64,000 nucleotides of DNA from Incurvaria masculella (taxonomy: Eukaryota; Arthropoda; Insecta; Lepidoptera; Incurvariidae), in contig OX335658.1 of NCBI GenBank assembly GCA_946894095.1, positions 14,995,001 through 15,059,000 of the forward strand, read 5' to 3'. Shown in pieces: positions 31,739-42,926 of the stretch; the stretch's first letter is position 1, and each line of letters starts with the position of its first letter. The notes beneath the pieces were generated by a model. It searched no databases. It saw nothing but the letters and a program-made list of their open reading frames with translations, and was not told the origin of the DNA. The translations under genes and the position numbers were made by a program.

Positions 31739-31830
31739 AGATTGCCTTTGGCAATAAGCTCGCCTTTGCATACTATCTAATAGTTGTAAGCAATAAAGAA
31801 TATTTTCATTTCATTTCATTTCATTCTTCA
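31739..31830 (+). mobile_element. 3' end of a non-LTR element with (TTTCA)n tail
   Basis: ATTGCCTTTGGCAATAAGCT, then GCAATAAAGAATATTTT and four TTTCA units. The same arrangement occurs inverted at 53404-53500. The upstream limit is not clear. Confidence 0.5.
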
Positions 31831-32329
31831 TTGCCCAGAAGTCACGTACCCCTGTTCGTACTACAGTGTTGTCTAGCCGCGTATCGACGTTTGTAAGCGT
31901 ACAATCGGAAGCCCTAAAGTTTGAGCGCTGCTGTAGTTCTTGCAACACAGCCTTGTCATAAACCTTCTATATTACGACAGCACTCAGTATATTACTTTTA
32001 CCATGGGTATTAAATTTGTTTTCCAACTATTCATGAATATTTTCTCGGAGCAGTGTCTGGACAGTCAACGACACGATAAACGTCATAATTTGGAGTCAGG
32101 GCCTTAAAAGATGAAGCGATAGGCAGATCATTGTTTATCGGATTTGTCATATTTCATCATTTGCCAGTTCAAAAATCGTAGCGAAGAACTGTTGAGAAAT
32201 TTGGCATGAAAAAAATCAATGTTCATTTTGGCTTAGCACAACTAATAGCAATTATTAGATTTTGCAAAATGCCCGCCATCTGACATGGTATAGAAATGAC
32301 CGAAGTTCGAAGCGGTAATGAAATTGTCC
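31831..32329. other. Spacer, no supported feature
   Basis: CAACGACACGATAAACG (32067-32083) recurs at 35777-35790 as GACGACACGATAAACGACAC, an unassigned short repeat. Confidence 0.3.
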
Positions 32330-32628
32330 GGTTTTCCATCAAGATCAATGTAGCCGATCTTCGTTGCCGCTTTGACTTTTTTTTATCCAATAAGATGGTA
32401 CAGATTCGGCCACGCTTAACCCTACCACCTAGCAGGACCTATAGTTTTACATGGATTCCGAACAATGAAATTGCTCACATTCACATTCGTGACGAAATGC
32501 ACTTAGCATTTCGTCACTAATGTGACCATTCCAACTTAGAAAGAAAAAGATGGGGTTTTGGAGATCGAACCAATGACGTCTGGCATGGAAGACAATTCCC
32601 TGTGCCCCTGACCTACGAACCGCTCGAC
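32330..32628 (-). mobile_element. Diverged SINE family S copy with inverted micro-duplication
   Basis: Matches family S in GTTTTACATGGATTCCGAAC and the tRNA head at 32540-32628. At 32485-32523 the block ATTCGTGACGAAATGC is followed by its inverted copy GCATTTCGTCACTAAT, forming a hairpin. Confidence 0.6.
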
Positions 32629-32796
32629 TAATAGGCTTACCGATAATGCGTAGACTCGATATTTTATCAATCGTTTAAAATGAAACACCTTTTCCTAAAA
32701 CCGAAGATCTAACTTAGTTATCCACTGTAGACGGGATTTCCAATTCGAAAATCAGAAAACTTTTCCGGTTTTTTTCCCGAAAGGGATCGAAGATAA

Positions 32797-32981
32797 ATGT
32801 CGGACGACCTCCAACAAGTTGGAACTAATCTTGCGCCATCCTCCACCGCGAGGAATCACCTAAATGTTACGAGCCCTCCCCTCCCACCCCCGCCCCCACC
32901 CCCGCGGGGCGGGCGGCGGCCGCTGCGTCAGCCTGCGCCAGTGGGGGCGGCGGCCCGGAGGGGGGTGGCTATCGATCGCGG
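32797..32981 (+). CDS. Candidate first coding exon, proline/arginine-rich
   Basis: ATG at 32797 opens a frame starting MSDDLQQVGTNLAPSSTA, then a run of prolines and a GGRRPLRQPAP segment, with strongly GC-rich third positions. The frame would stop at 32985, but GCGG followed by GTAAAA at 32982 could be a splice donor. The purine context before the ATG (AAATG) is acceptable. GC composition alone could produce such a frame. Confidence 0.3.
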
Positions 32982-33308
32982 GTAAAAAGGCACGAATATA
33001 ATATTACCTCCTAATGCCTTCAGATGGAATGGTGGTTGCACGAGCATTTGGGGCAGTCCAATTTAATTTCGACTTACAATGTGAGGAATTGTAGAAAACC
33101 TTTCCATCTGGTGATTACGTAATGAGCCATGTTATGTCAAGTAATTTTAAGGTACATTTGCAAGTGTAAGTCTGGTTTTCAACAAGTGCTGATATACACT
33201 TAAAAGCCTTTATTACTAAAGTACTGATTATCTTGTATTGTTATTGATGGCAAGCTGCTAAGAAAGGCCCTTAATATGTAGCGATTAAGATAATGAGCAG
33301 TAGGTTTT

Positions 33309-33698
33309 GAGCGGCGCGTAGCCTAGTGGCGCGGGGACTGGCCTATCGTACCAGAGGCCTGGGTTCAATTCCGTCATGCACCACTATCGTTCTCTTTCCG
33401 AGTTCGATAAGTGCATTTCGTCACGAACGCGAGCTGCTCCATGGTTCGTAATCCATGTAAAATTGTAGGTGCCCTTCCCCTACTAGGTGGTAGGGTTTTA
33501 AGACCGCCCGGATTGGTACCATAACTATATAATAACAAATTGTCCGTGTTTTCCATCCAGTTCAATGTAGCCGTGCTCATAAAGGGAAGGTCCTGGCATG
33601 GCACCTAATCCCTTTGGGAATGTGGTGTATTAGGCTAATATCATAACGGTAGTTGTGTGGTATTAGCCATCCATGTCAGGTCGCATAAAGAAAAAAAG
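33309..33698 (+). mobile_element. Full-length tRNA-derived SINE, family S reference copy
   Basis: Box A TAGCCTAGTGG (33319-33329) and box B GGTTCAATTCC (33362-33372) are spaced as in a tRNA and would drive RNA polymerase III. The body (~310 bp) includes GCATTTCGTCACGAACGCG, CCTACTAGGTGGTAGGG and TTTTCCATCCAGTTCAATGT. It ends in a short A-rich tail. It supplies the reading direction for the other copies. Confidence 0.85.
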
Positions 33699-35892
33699 GT
33701 GAAAAATGCCCTAACACTGATTTGATCTGGTACTATTGAAACTGTATTCTAAACATACAATTTATTTTGCATTGATATGCAGGATTTCGACGGACTTATG
33801 GACAAAACTTAAACTGTAAGGTAACTTTGAAGTTCCGTTAACGCCAATTTAGGTAAGAACTCGGACTGACCACTCAGACTCGCAAATGTTAGTTCTGCGC
33901 GCGCTCTTCAATGTCTCCATACATTTAAAAACACTAGTTGATTGGTTTAGCGTAAACGCCAATTTAGGTGATAAGTCGGCTTAGGAGCTCTAATATTTAT
34001 TGGCATATTTAGAGCAAAAAAGTTATATATTTTTTTTTCAAATTTGCCAAGACCGTTAACTTCGCCGTAATGTCGCAGAAAGGTAATTGTACCCGTAAAC
34101 CTATGATCATACATGCGTACATACCAGCACGCTGCTTACCTGAAGGGTTCGGAAGAGTTGAAACCTAAAAGTATCCTTTGAAATGGACCCATCATTCTTA
34201 CTGATCAGGTCAGATTAGGTTAAAATACATTAGATTGAGTAAAATTTTGTAAACAAAATTTCAATCCGTGTTATTAAAAGTTTCCTAAGCTAATAACATA
34301 CGGATATAAAACTTTTCCTGCGCAATCCTTCTTCCAGTAGAACAATCGCATTGTTTAAGTCGTATAATGACAATGTGAAAACTTCGAAATAAGGAGATAA
34401 ACCATGAATGTTATAAGGCGAAGTTTACAGTCTACAAAGAAGTTTTGTCGTCTTCATAACTTGTAGGCGTTTTGATTAACAAACTTTAGTCGCACCGAGC
34501 AAAACAAAAATGGCGGGTGACCGCTTTCTCATGGAAATAACACACTCATCTCTGGTTAGCATTATACTTATGGGTTATTATAGATCTATCTTCTTCCTTC
34601 TCCAGGCGAAAAATAAGGACCGGTATAGATTATTTTTTAAACTATCTGTAACCAGAGATTGAGCACTCCAGCCTAACAAACATGGATTACGTAGTATCCT
34701 CCAATTATAAACGGACGCTTATTTAAACGAAGACTCCGCACGTGCAAGTTCCGAATTGAAATTAAATCGAAAATAAATATACTCACTCGTGCAGACACGT
34801 CAATTTTGGAAATTGGAAATGTGAAAGTTGATTTTTCCCCGAGTTTTTGCGAAATGGATCCAGCGCTGCTCGCTGATCCGCATTGATATGAAAATTCATA
34901 CGAAATGTGAATTTCCGTCGCCGCGTCGGCGCCGCGGCGGAAGGAAGGTTGAGGGGGGTGTATTCTGTAACGAAAATGTCCGAACGATACCGATGAGGGT
35001 CGCTTATCTATGTAAAAAGATCTTCTCTTTTTATGAAGAAGAGAAATTATAATTATTTTAAGAGAAACTATAGTGAAAAGATCGTTCGGTTATATCGAGA
35101 GAAAAAGTAATAAAACATTTTTTATGTTAACCGCGGCATGTGGCGGCATAAGAGGTGAAAACTAAAAAAACTTAATAAATTCAATATCCAGAAAATAAAT
35201 AAGTTAACTTGAATAAGTATGTAATGAGCTTGCTTGATCATAATGCTTAAGTATTTGTATCTTATCATAATGATAACTTTGTGAAAGTCTATATAAAGTC
35301 CTAGTTTCATTATGTGAAAGAGAAATTTAAGATTGAATTGAATTGGAATGAATTAATTGTATTGTCAGTCCGCGCGCGAAACTAACTGGTCAAATCGAAC
35401 CCAGTAACAATAATGCCTGATTGTAATAAGGACATCATAATAATAGAAATCAGGTGAGACGGTTTTACCCAAATAGCTGTATTTGGGTGATTCGGTATTC
35501 GAAGATGAAAATATTTAGGTACAGATTTTTTAAATATAGACACCTTCTCATGTTCGTTCCATGAGGACAAAGGCCGGTGTTGTTACCTACCGGTTCATCC
35601 ACAACATGAACAGATTTTTATACTCACAAGCCAAGTAGCTTGACTGGTCCCGTATGACATTTTTTCGATAGCGGAAAGTCGCTTTGTAGGGAATTCCACC
35701 CCAAAGTTTCATTCACGTTCGTTTGATCGGATGCAAATTCGATTTTGCATGTCCTCCATAGCCTTCATGTACAGTTGACGACACGATAAACGACACACTT
35801 TGAAAGAGGAAAATGCGCGACACGGATAAATGTATTTTTACATAAATTTACTGCGACGCACCTGGGCGGGTTTCTTTCAAACCGAGCGCGCT
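33699..35892. other. Long spacer with one GC-rich block
   Basis: A GC-rich segment CGTCGGCGCCGCGGCGGAAG lies at 34926-34945. Frames there are short and undecided. No repeat or gene was otherwise recognised. Confidence 0.35.
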
Positions 35893-36150
35893 GCAGGTCC
35901 ATTCCTGGCATTCAGTAATCAGGAATCAGGAATCCTGAGTGTAGAAAACCGCTTTTGTAGCGGTTTTCAAAGCGATTTTCTTGACGAAAATATTCCGGAG
36001 CATAGGTTTTTTAACCAATCAAGGTTTTTCGCGAAAAACTCGCTTTGAAAAGTATATATATATAATAAATAAAAAATTTATATAATAAAAGCGGTTTTCT
36101 AGACTCAGAATTCCTGATTCCTGATTACTGACTGCCAGGAATAGACCTGC
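35893..36150. mobile_element. Inverted-repeat element with CATTCCTGG ends, copy 1
   Basis: Arms of about 60 bp (GCAGGTCCATTCCTGGCATT... and its inverted partner ending AATAGACCTGC) are about 93% complementary and include AATCAGGAATCAGGAAT. The interior has a second, inner pairing of AAAACCGCTTTT-type sequence and a (TA)n run. Confidence 0.75.
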
Positions 36151-36339
36151 TGTTCTCGAAACTGTGTTTCGCGTGTACCGTATTATATTGTGTATACAGC
36201 GTGTTGCAACGGTCCTTTCTCTTTACGGTCCTTACACTATTAGAACGCACAAAAACTAACGTTTCGATGACATTTCAAATACGTAAGTAACGCGTTCCTA
36301 AATTTTATTTCATTTTACTGAAAATGCATAGCCAATACC

Positions 36340-36655
36340 GAACCGACTGTAATGATATTAACCGAACACACCACATGGGAACTAGGTGTAATACCAGGAC
36401 CTTCATTGTATTGCTCCGCTATATTGAACTGGATGGAAAACGCGGACAATTTTCATTGCCGCTTCGATGATCAGTGCCCGGGCGGAATTAACCCAACAAT
36501 CTAGTAAGCAAGGAAGGGGACCTACAGTTTTACGTGGAATCCGAGCCACGGCCAGCCTCAACGGTCACCCTTCTAGAACCCAACCGCGCTCAGAGTGGCT
36601 TTACACAGCTTATCCAACCGCAAGGCGTCGCGCCACTGGGCTACCGAGGCCGACA
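36340..36655 (-). mobile_element. SINE subfamily T, copy 2
   Basis: Tail side at 36350 (ATATTAACCGAACACACCAC), body TTGAACTGGATGGAAAACGC, head TCGCGCCACTGGGCTACCGA at 36629-36648. Confidence 0.75.
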
Positions 36656-37044
36656 TGTTAATACCTTTCTATACTTAATGAATGTCAGGGCAAATCGATC
36701 CGTATTCACCGGAATAGTCGCCAGTAGTCTGCGCTAACGTAACTCAATAAAAACAGTTTCATTGCGAAACCGTAAAGACACGAAGCGGACTGATGATTGG
36801 TTCGTTGCTGAGTTTACGAGAGCGTGGAACCGAACCTCGGCGCGGGCCGCACGCCATCTAGCGTGACCGGGGGCGGTCAGCGGCTGCCTTCCCTTCGCCG
36901 CGATGACAGCGCCGCCTCAGCCCGCCTTCAACTCGCGCGTGGAACTAAAACGTTCTAATAATAGATTTTGTATCTATTGTATCACATCGATTTCTTTGCT
37001 ATATGTACATTCAGCTAACTAACTACTTGATGAATTTACTGAAG
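36656..37044. other. Spacer with CG-rich block
   Basis: 36835-36950 is CG-rich (GGCGCGGGCCGCACGCCATC) in AT-rich surroundings, possibly exonic or promoter DNA; no frame or signal decides. Confidence 0.3.
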
Positions 37045-37735
37045 CCGAGGTACCCGGCTCCGCTCGGGTCAATGTCAATGATACACGGTGTTCATTTTTT
37101 TCGCGACATGACTATTTTAATACCGATTATTTAACTATTTCGTATACTGATCATTTTGTGGTATTTAAAAATTAAATCTAAAATAGTAAAAAAAAATCAG
37201 ATTTAATCGAAACTTTTACCTCAGTGACAATTTCCCTTTGGAATGGTGTAAGCACGCCATGTGTACGCGCCATGTGTGACTGCGCGCCGCCGCCAATTGT
37301 ATCGCGTCGATCCGAATGTAAATTTTCACATTTATTTAAAAAAATGTCCTACTTTAGAACTTTTTATGAATGCAGTGCGATTCCTATTACGAAATACTAT
37401 GTTTTCATACTAGTATTAGAAATCGAAAATTATAAAACAAAAGCTTAAAACGAGAAAAAACCGTCGTTTTCGGAATCAGTAGGCGACCCAAAATAACCCC
37501 TTTTCGGGTATGTCGCAAACTTGTTTAACACCGTGTGTAAGTTTCCCATGCAAATTTTAATCCCCTATTTCACCCCCTTCTAGTTAAAATTCTCCCTACA
37601 AAATGTAGCCTGTGTCCTCCTACAAGGTCCACACTATATCTATACCGAAATTAATCGAAATTGGTTCAGCGGCTTAGGCGTGAACACGCAACAGACAGAC
37701 AGAGTTACATGATTTCGCATTTATAATATTAGCAT
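37045..37735 (+). mobile_element. CCGGCTCCGCTCGGG-type element, solo copy
   Basis: Starts GGTACCCGGCTCCGCTCGGG and ends TTTATAATATTAGCATAGA, preceded by TTGGTTCAGCGGCTTAGGCG and CAGACAGACAGAG. This is the same family as the nested element at 19455-20385, in a different subfamily. Confidence 0.65.
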
Positions 37736-37826
37736 AGAAGTACAGATTGTTCCTTTTGACAAATAATGCATAGTGACCAATCTCTTAATTTATATTTTTT
37801 TTAAATAAAAAAATATAGTCAATAGG

Positions 37827-38137
37827 ATTTTTTTTATGCGACCTGACATGGATGGCTAATACCACACAACTACTGGAATGATATTAGCCCAATACACCAC
37901 ATTCCCGAAGGAATTTGGTGCCATGCCAGGACCTTTCCTTTATGAGCACGGCTACATTGAACTGGATGGAAAACACGGACAATTTTTCATTGCCGCTTCG
38001 ACCATCTTTTCATCCAATGCGATGGTACCAACCCGGGCGGGCTTAGCCCTACCACCTAGTAGGGGAAGGGGACCTACAGTTTTACATGGATTCCGAACTA
38101 TGGAGCAGCTCGCATTCGTGACGAAATGCATTTATCG
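37827..38137 (-). mobile_element. SINE family S, head-truncated copy
   Basis: The body is very close to the 33309 copy, but the match stops at 38137 before the tRNA-derived head, so it is a 5'-truncated insertion. Confidence 0.8.
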
Positions 38138-38807
38138 GAGGATAAGCGGAGTGAAGGTCTATAAAATATCCAATTTACGTCAAAGTTTGTGTCCGAGTTG
38201 GTCACATGTTCAGCCTAGCGCGCACTCCGAGTGCTAATTGGAAAAGTGAAATGTGGCGTGTTACGGCCGAAACGTGAAATTAACTACCTATCTCATTTTC
38301 AAAGTGGAAAAACAATACCTAGGATGGGAGTAATTATTAGCAGAAAATTATTAAATGGTCGATAATTTTTCCTTCGTTACCCTTTCAATTGCCCATACTA
38401 CGGGCGATAACTGTTTCCATGCTTTTAATGTTTTCCTAGATTTTTTAAAATTTTTGAATTCTTAAATATATTTTAGAAATGTATATGTTTCCATTTTTGA
38501 AAAATATTGGCTAATAAACATTGGAAAAAAGTTGTCTTTTTTTTACGTTCATTTTCGACTTTACCAGTTAACTCACATTACAATAATAATAAAAAAAAAC
38601 TGCCGATGCAGTAAAAACATCTACTTAGCCTAGCGGCTAGAGCAATAAAGGGTTCGATAGTTCTAAATAATTTCCAACGCATAATTCCGAATTTTCTAAT
38701 CTTTTGCACACAACCTTAAGGAAACTACATCGCCTGTAAAAAAATCAGCGACTTTAGAATTATCATAACTTATCATGCCAATTTGGTCCGCTTCGACAGG
38801 TCTATAC
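38138..38807. other. Spacer with a weak tRNA-like motif
   Basis: CTTAGCCTAGCGGCTAGAGC followed by GGGTTCGATAG (38624-38660) resembles box A and box B but with too little space between them for a tRNA. No gene was recognised. Confidence 0.3.
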
Positions 38808-38950
38808 TGGATATGGATGGCTATGACCACTGAGGATAGAGGTCTATCCTCCGTGGCTATGACCCACTTGAAATGCCTATGTAAATATGAGTTACATTAA
38901 AATGGATGGAAAATTCCACCACTCTTCATTCACCCCCTTTTATAAGTTTG
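38808..38950 (-). repeat. Degenerate SINE remnant
   Basis: Phrases GATATGGATGGCTATGACCA and GAGTTACATTAAAATGGATG resemble the SINE body, with an inserted small palindrome GGATAGAGGTCTATCC. Confidence 0.35.
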
Positions 38951-39640
38951 ATGTGGAATTTGAGCTAAGAAAGACGAATTCCTATTTCGCCCCTTACGTT
39001 GTGGACGGTCTCTTTCATGTTTTTTTTAGAACTTACAATTAACGTAATCTTTATTTTAAAAGTATAGGTAAAGTAAGAGAAAAATACACCCCATTGCAAA
39101 GAGGACAAGTTCTAGTGCAAATCCTCACGTCATGCTATTTATTCGCAACCCCCAGGACCAATTATGAAAATTACAAGTTTATGAATCAGGAGTATTATCA
39201 GGTGAGGAATTCATTTTGACATTACTTTGGTATTTTGGTAATGGTTCGCAGCACCACGCGGAATGAATGGCACGAAATGAAAGATTTCCATGTGTTTCCG
39301 AATTTAGCGCTAACAAAAATCACATAATTTTAATTAACTCCTGATTTCACAACCTGCACCTACCTTTAGGTTAATTGCTTATTTACAAGGGGTAACCTAA
39401 TGATAATTTTGGGATTTTAGTAGCTGGAGGTGGTGAAAACGGGCGTAAATCTGTCAAAACTGCACGAGTCAGTTCGAAACATCGGCTGGTATGTCTGCAG
39501 AAAAATGCTGTGGGAACAAAAATTTAACCACAGTATAGTACACTTAAATACAAAAAAATATAGGTATTAATTTCCATGCAATCCGATCCAAGCGATCCGT
39601 AAATTCAACCGAAAAGGTCGGAAGACATTTACTGGTTCAG
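38951..39640. repeat. Spacer with partial copy of the 52111 element
   Basis: 39186-39305 shares GAATTCATTTTGACATTACTT and GGCACGAAATGAAAGATTTC-like sequence with 52118-52200. Only the left inverted end is present. Confidence 0.4.
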
Positions 39641-39650
39641 TGATGATTCA

Positions 39651-39955
39651 GGAGTGTGTATTCCGCCTGTAAAATAATTAGCGCAAGAATTGGCCTCCAG
39701 AGAAGTCTGCGACCACTCCGTGAGTATGTCCGTCCGTCGATACCATCTCCGCTGGAAGAGAAAGGCTGTCGTATCGCGTTCTATTTGCGGCAGCATGAAT
39801 ATGCCGGCACGCCTCACCGCAGACGGCAGACGACACAGGCATTGTTGTTCTCGCGTCTACAGCGGTGTGTTCTTATAGTGTGGATGCGCCATGCCTATAA
39901 TAGACGCCTCAGTGACGTGTTGAGTGATGCGATAATGGATTTGCTACGCTGAAGT
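39651..39955 (+). CDS. Candidate terminal exon, arginine/leucine-rich
   Basis: A frame of about 99 codons ends at TGA (39953-39955). It opens just after GATTCAG, a usable splice acceptor, and has no ATG at the start, which suits a last exon. Residues include LQRSLRPLREYVRP, EEKGCRIAFYLRQHEYAG and NRRLSDVLSDAIMDLLR. Third positions are GC-rich. No family recognised; a transposon origin cannot be excluded. Confidence 0.3.
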
Positions 39956-40135
39956 TTTCCACAGCTCGCAGTAAAGTTTTGCCTTCAGCCATGTAGGCAC
40001 TAGAAGCTGGTTACGCAATCGGAAACATAACGAGTGTCACTTCTGGTACCCGAGAACCAAATGTTCACTCTCAGGGTGTAGAAGTCGATCTTTTTTTGCC
40101 AATGATGTTTCGAGCAAACAGAATGAGTGGCGAAC

Positions 40136-40234
40136 ACATTTTTACGTTGATAATTTTATGTATTTAATGGATACGACATTACCGTTATCTCATTAATTTG
40201 AGTTTCAGCGCTGAAACTCAAACATTTTTACGTT
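40136..40234 (+). mobile_element. 73-bp collapsed retroposon with 13-bp target duplication
   Basis: ACATTTTTACGTT occurs at 40136-40148 and 40222-40234. Between them lies a 73-bp insert sharing TTTATGTATTTAATGGATAC, ACGACATTACCGTTATCTC and ATTTGAGTTTCAG with 1415-1472, then CTGAAACTCAA. The two inverted arms of the longer form are fused as GAGTTTCAGCGCTGAAACTC. Confidence 0.75.
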
Positions 40235-40458
40235 ACCTAACTATAGCTAAAGTGTTCGTACAATTGAAATGTACTTTTAAAACTCGAAAGGAGAAAAAAT
40301 ACGTATTGGAGTACACTCGGTCTCATGTGTGAAAGTGCTTAGTCACAGGCTGGAAATCTTAAAAATAAAAATATCAATGCATTTTATTTGCTGAATTTCT
40401 ATGTACAAATAAAATACATTTATATCTACTATTTTTTCCTTGAAGGTAACTGGCCCCT

Positions 40459-41034
40459 TGGTCCGAATTGGGTTGACAGTGCTCACAAAAATATTCGTGC
40501 AAACACCTGGTCCGAATCAGTATTCACGAATACTGCAATATTTGCGATATCAAATCGGACCGATTGTGAGCGTGCTAACGGTGCTCACAAAATAACCTCC
40601 AACTATTGTTTGAAGTTTCTTCAACAAAAAAGCGTATTTAATGTTCAACAATGAACAATTTGCAAGCGGATAATTATTAACTAACATTATGTGACATTTA
40701 GAGTAATGATGAAGGTGATTTTGAAATGTTGAAATACATAGAATTTGGCAAACAGGAGAAATAGTAGTAGAACGACGATGGAGAGAGTGCGCATTTCTGC
40801 AGTATTGCACAAGGTTACGTAGTTACAGCAGCTAAAGGGCGAGCGAAAGCGGTGACGCGTTTTATTTTATATTCTTGCAGTATCAAAATCAATTTTGCGG
40901 CGCGATCTATGGCTACCGCTGACAGCGCTCACGGTTTTGCCCTGAGCACCGTAAGCACTTGAACGATGACGTCATCGTGACGTCATACCTCAAAATCTTG
41001 CATTTGTGAGCACTGTAAGCGCGTTTCGGACCAG
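40459..41034. mobile_element. TGGTCCGAA-ended inverted-repeat element with CRE sites
   Basis: Left end TTGGTCCGAA...GACAGTGCTCACAAA (40459 on) is complementary to the right end TTTGTGAGCACTGTAAGC...TTCGGACCAG (to 41034). GTGCTCAC motifs recur inside. Two perfect TGACGTCA octamers lie at 40967-40974 and 40978-40985. Confidence 0.5.
40967..40985. promoter_or_regulatory. Two adjacent CRE-type octamers
   Basis: TGACGTCA occurs twice, three bases apart, the consensus for CREB/ATF-type bZIP factors. Both lie in a repeat, so function is doubtful. Confidence 0.3.
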
Positions 41035-42020
41035 CTGTATTCACGCTGTCAGCGTTTAAGCGCAATTCGTACCATAACCATAACCAAATACCAAAACCAT
41101 AGCCTGGGTTTCTGAAGTTGTACCCATGTTGAGTGCACTAATCAAGTTGAGTGCAATAAAAGAGTAGATGGTAATAAAAAAAATAGAACCATAACCTTTT
41201 CAACTTAACTTATGTATTATTTCTTACCATATAATCGAAATGAGTGCACGGAAAAAAGTAACACGTTCAATTCAATTTAAAAAACTTTTCAAGGGTGAGT
41301 AATTACTGAAATAGTCTATAGGTCATTGTTCAAAAACAAATTGAGCGAAGTATATTGGACAGGACGACCCAAAGGATTATGTGAAATTTTGTTTAAAAAT
41401 ATTGTCATTTTATTAAAACATTTTCTACTTTAATATTATTTATATTATGATTTTAGGTCACTGTATTAATTAATTATTTGAATATAATTAACGGGCATTT
41501 GGTTACGCCACAGATGTTGAGGTTGGACTTGTTTTGCATAAAGATTTTCTATTCGTGGAAAATCATGTAAATCAGTATTTTATTCTGGCTCGTTTGTAAC
41601 TCTAATAAGTTTTAATTTAATAAAGTCGAACAAAGGACCTCATCCTTTAGTGAATTCGGTTAAGAATATATTCAAGGTATTGTAAAACCTACGAAATACG
41701 GAATCACCTCTTAAAATAGTATGACCGCTTTGAAACATTTTAATACTATCTTTGGAATTTAAATAGTCGTAATGACATTGTTACTTAGTAATCAGCTTAT
41801 CAGTTACTTCAAAGAGGTCACACCTTCATACAATGCTTGAAGAAGGTAACTTTGTCGGTAGCCTCTGAAGTTAAGCGAACCTCGTTAAGTATCGATACGG
41901 CTGCCGGATATTGTTACGGAACTTGTGGTAATAAACGGGTTAGTTACCAGTATGTAAGTCATTATATATTTGCTATAATACAAAGTCAACTGTGTGTTAC
42001 TAAAACAGTCTCGATTTTTT
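41035..42020. other. AT-rich spacer, no feature seen
   Basis: No supported gene, RNA or repeat element. Confidence 0.4.
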
Positions 42021-42300
42021 AGGGTTCCGTTCCACAAAAGCAAAAAAGGAACCCTCTTAGGATCACTTCGTTGTTCGTCTGTCTGCCTGTGTGTCGATAA
42101 CCTCTCTTTCTCAAGAATGCGTCGATGTATTTAAATTTTCAAACAATTATTATACTGAGAAAAAAGAAGCCAACTATGTTTTGGAACAAATTTTATTTAG
42201 TTGCGTCTACTTAAACTGTGCTGATAGTTTAAGAAAACTCAACTATACAATTAAGTGTTATCAGAACAAACATTCGGTTGCGATAACTAACACGATCTAG
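42021..42300 (+). repeat. GGGTTCC repeat, divergent subfamily, partial
   Basis: Opens TAGGGTTCCGTTCCACAAAA with GGAACCCTCTTAGGATC and GTCTGTCTGCCTG, like 11397-11480. The 3' limit is uncertain. Confidence 0.5.
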
Positions 42301-42523
42301 TGAAAGTGTGTATGGCTTTTGCTGCAAAAATACTTGTCTCGTATCATATCGCATTTGGCACTAAGTACCTGATATAGTTCAATTTGCCAGATCATTTGAA
42401 CTAGAAAGGTTGTGGTAACTGGTGCCAGACTCTAGAACTGTCCCTTTTTTACCCGATTTTCACGTTGCGATGACACGGTTTTGATTTCATTTAACCGTAT
42501 TTATCCTCATTGTAAAATGCCTT

Positions 42524-42576
42524 TTAAAAAGGCGGTAACTACACATGGACCTCATATGTAGTTACTGCCTTTTTAA
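42524..42576. repeat. 24-bp-stem hairpin
   Basis: TTAAAAAGGCGGTAACTACA (and four more bases, to 42547) pairs with 42553-42576 with two mismatches and a 5-base loop. Confidence 0.75.
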
Positions 42577-42719
42577 TAAGGAGGGCGTATGGTCCCTTGG
42601 AGCGTTTATCAAGTTTTGGTGTGAGCAGTAGGGTTAAGTATTTCGCCGGACATAAGTCGGGCGGAGCTAGAAGTAGTTTTTGATCATCGTAGTGGAAGAC
42701 TTATTCTAAGCCTAATATA

Positions 42720-42926
42720 ATGAATCCGACAAGGACATGTCAGCAAAGTCAGAATATGTGTACGTACGGAAACCGCGCAAGTGCGAGGCGCATCAGATGT
42801 ATGAAATTGGCTTCAAATAAAACGAATGCGGCGGAGGCGGCGGGTGTTGAACCGTGTCCCTCCCGTCGTGCGGCGCGTGCATCACTCGCTGAACATGCGC
42901 GTGGCCATATGTCGACAGTACTGTGA
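42720..42926 (+). CDS. Candidate short ORF in CG-rich island
   Basis: ATG-started frame of 68 codons, Arg/Ala-rich (RASARRIRCMKLASNK), in a block containing GCGGCGGAGGCGGCGG. No domain, signal peptide or splice site. The opposite strand is also open, so chance in GC-rich DNA is likely. Confidence 0.15.
   Translation: MNPTRTCQQSQNMCTYGNRASARRIRCMKLASNKTNAAEAAGVEPCPSRRAARASLAEHARGHMSTVL

Noticed and set aside
38620..38665. tRNA gene
   Set aside because: Box A and box B-like motifs are too close together and no arms fold.
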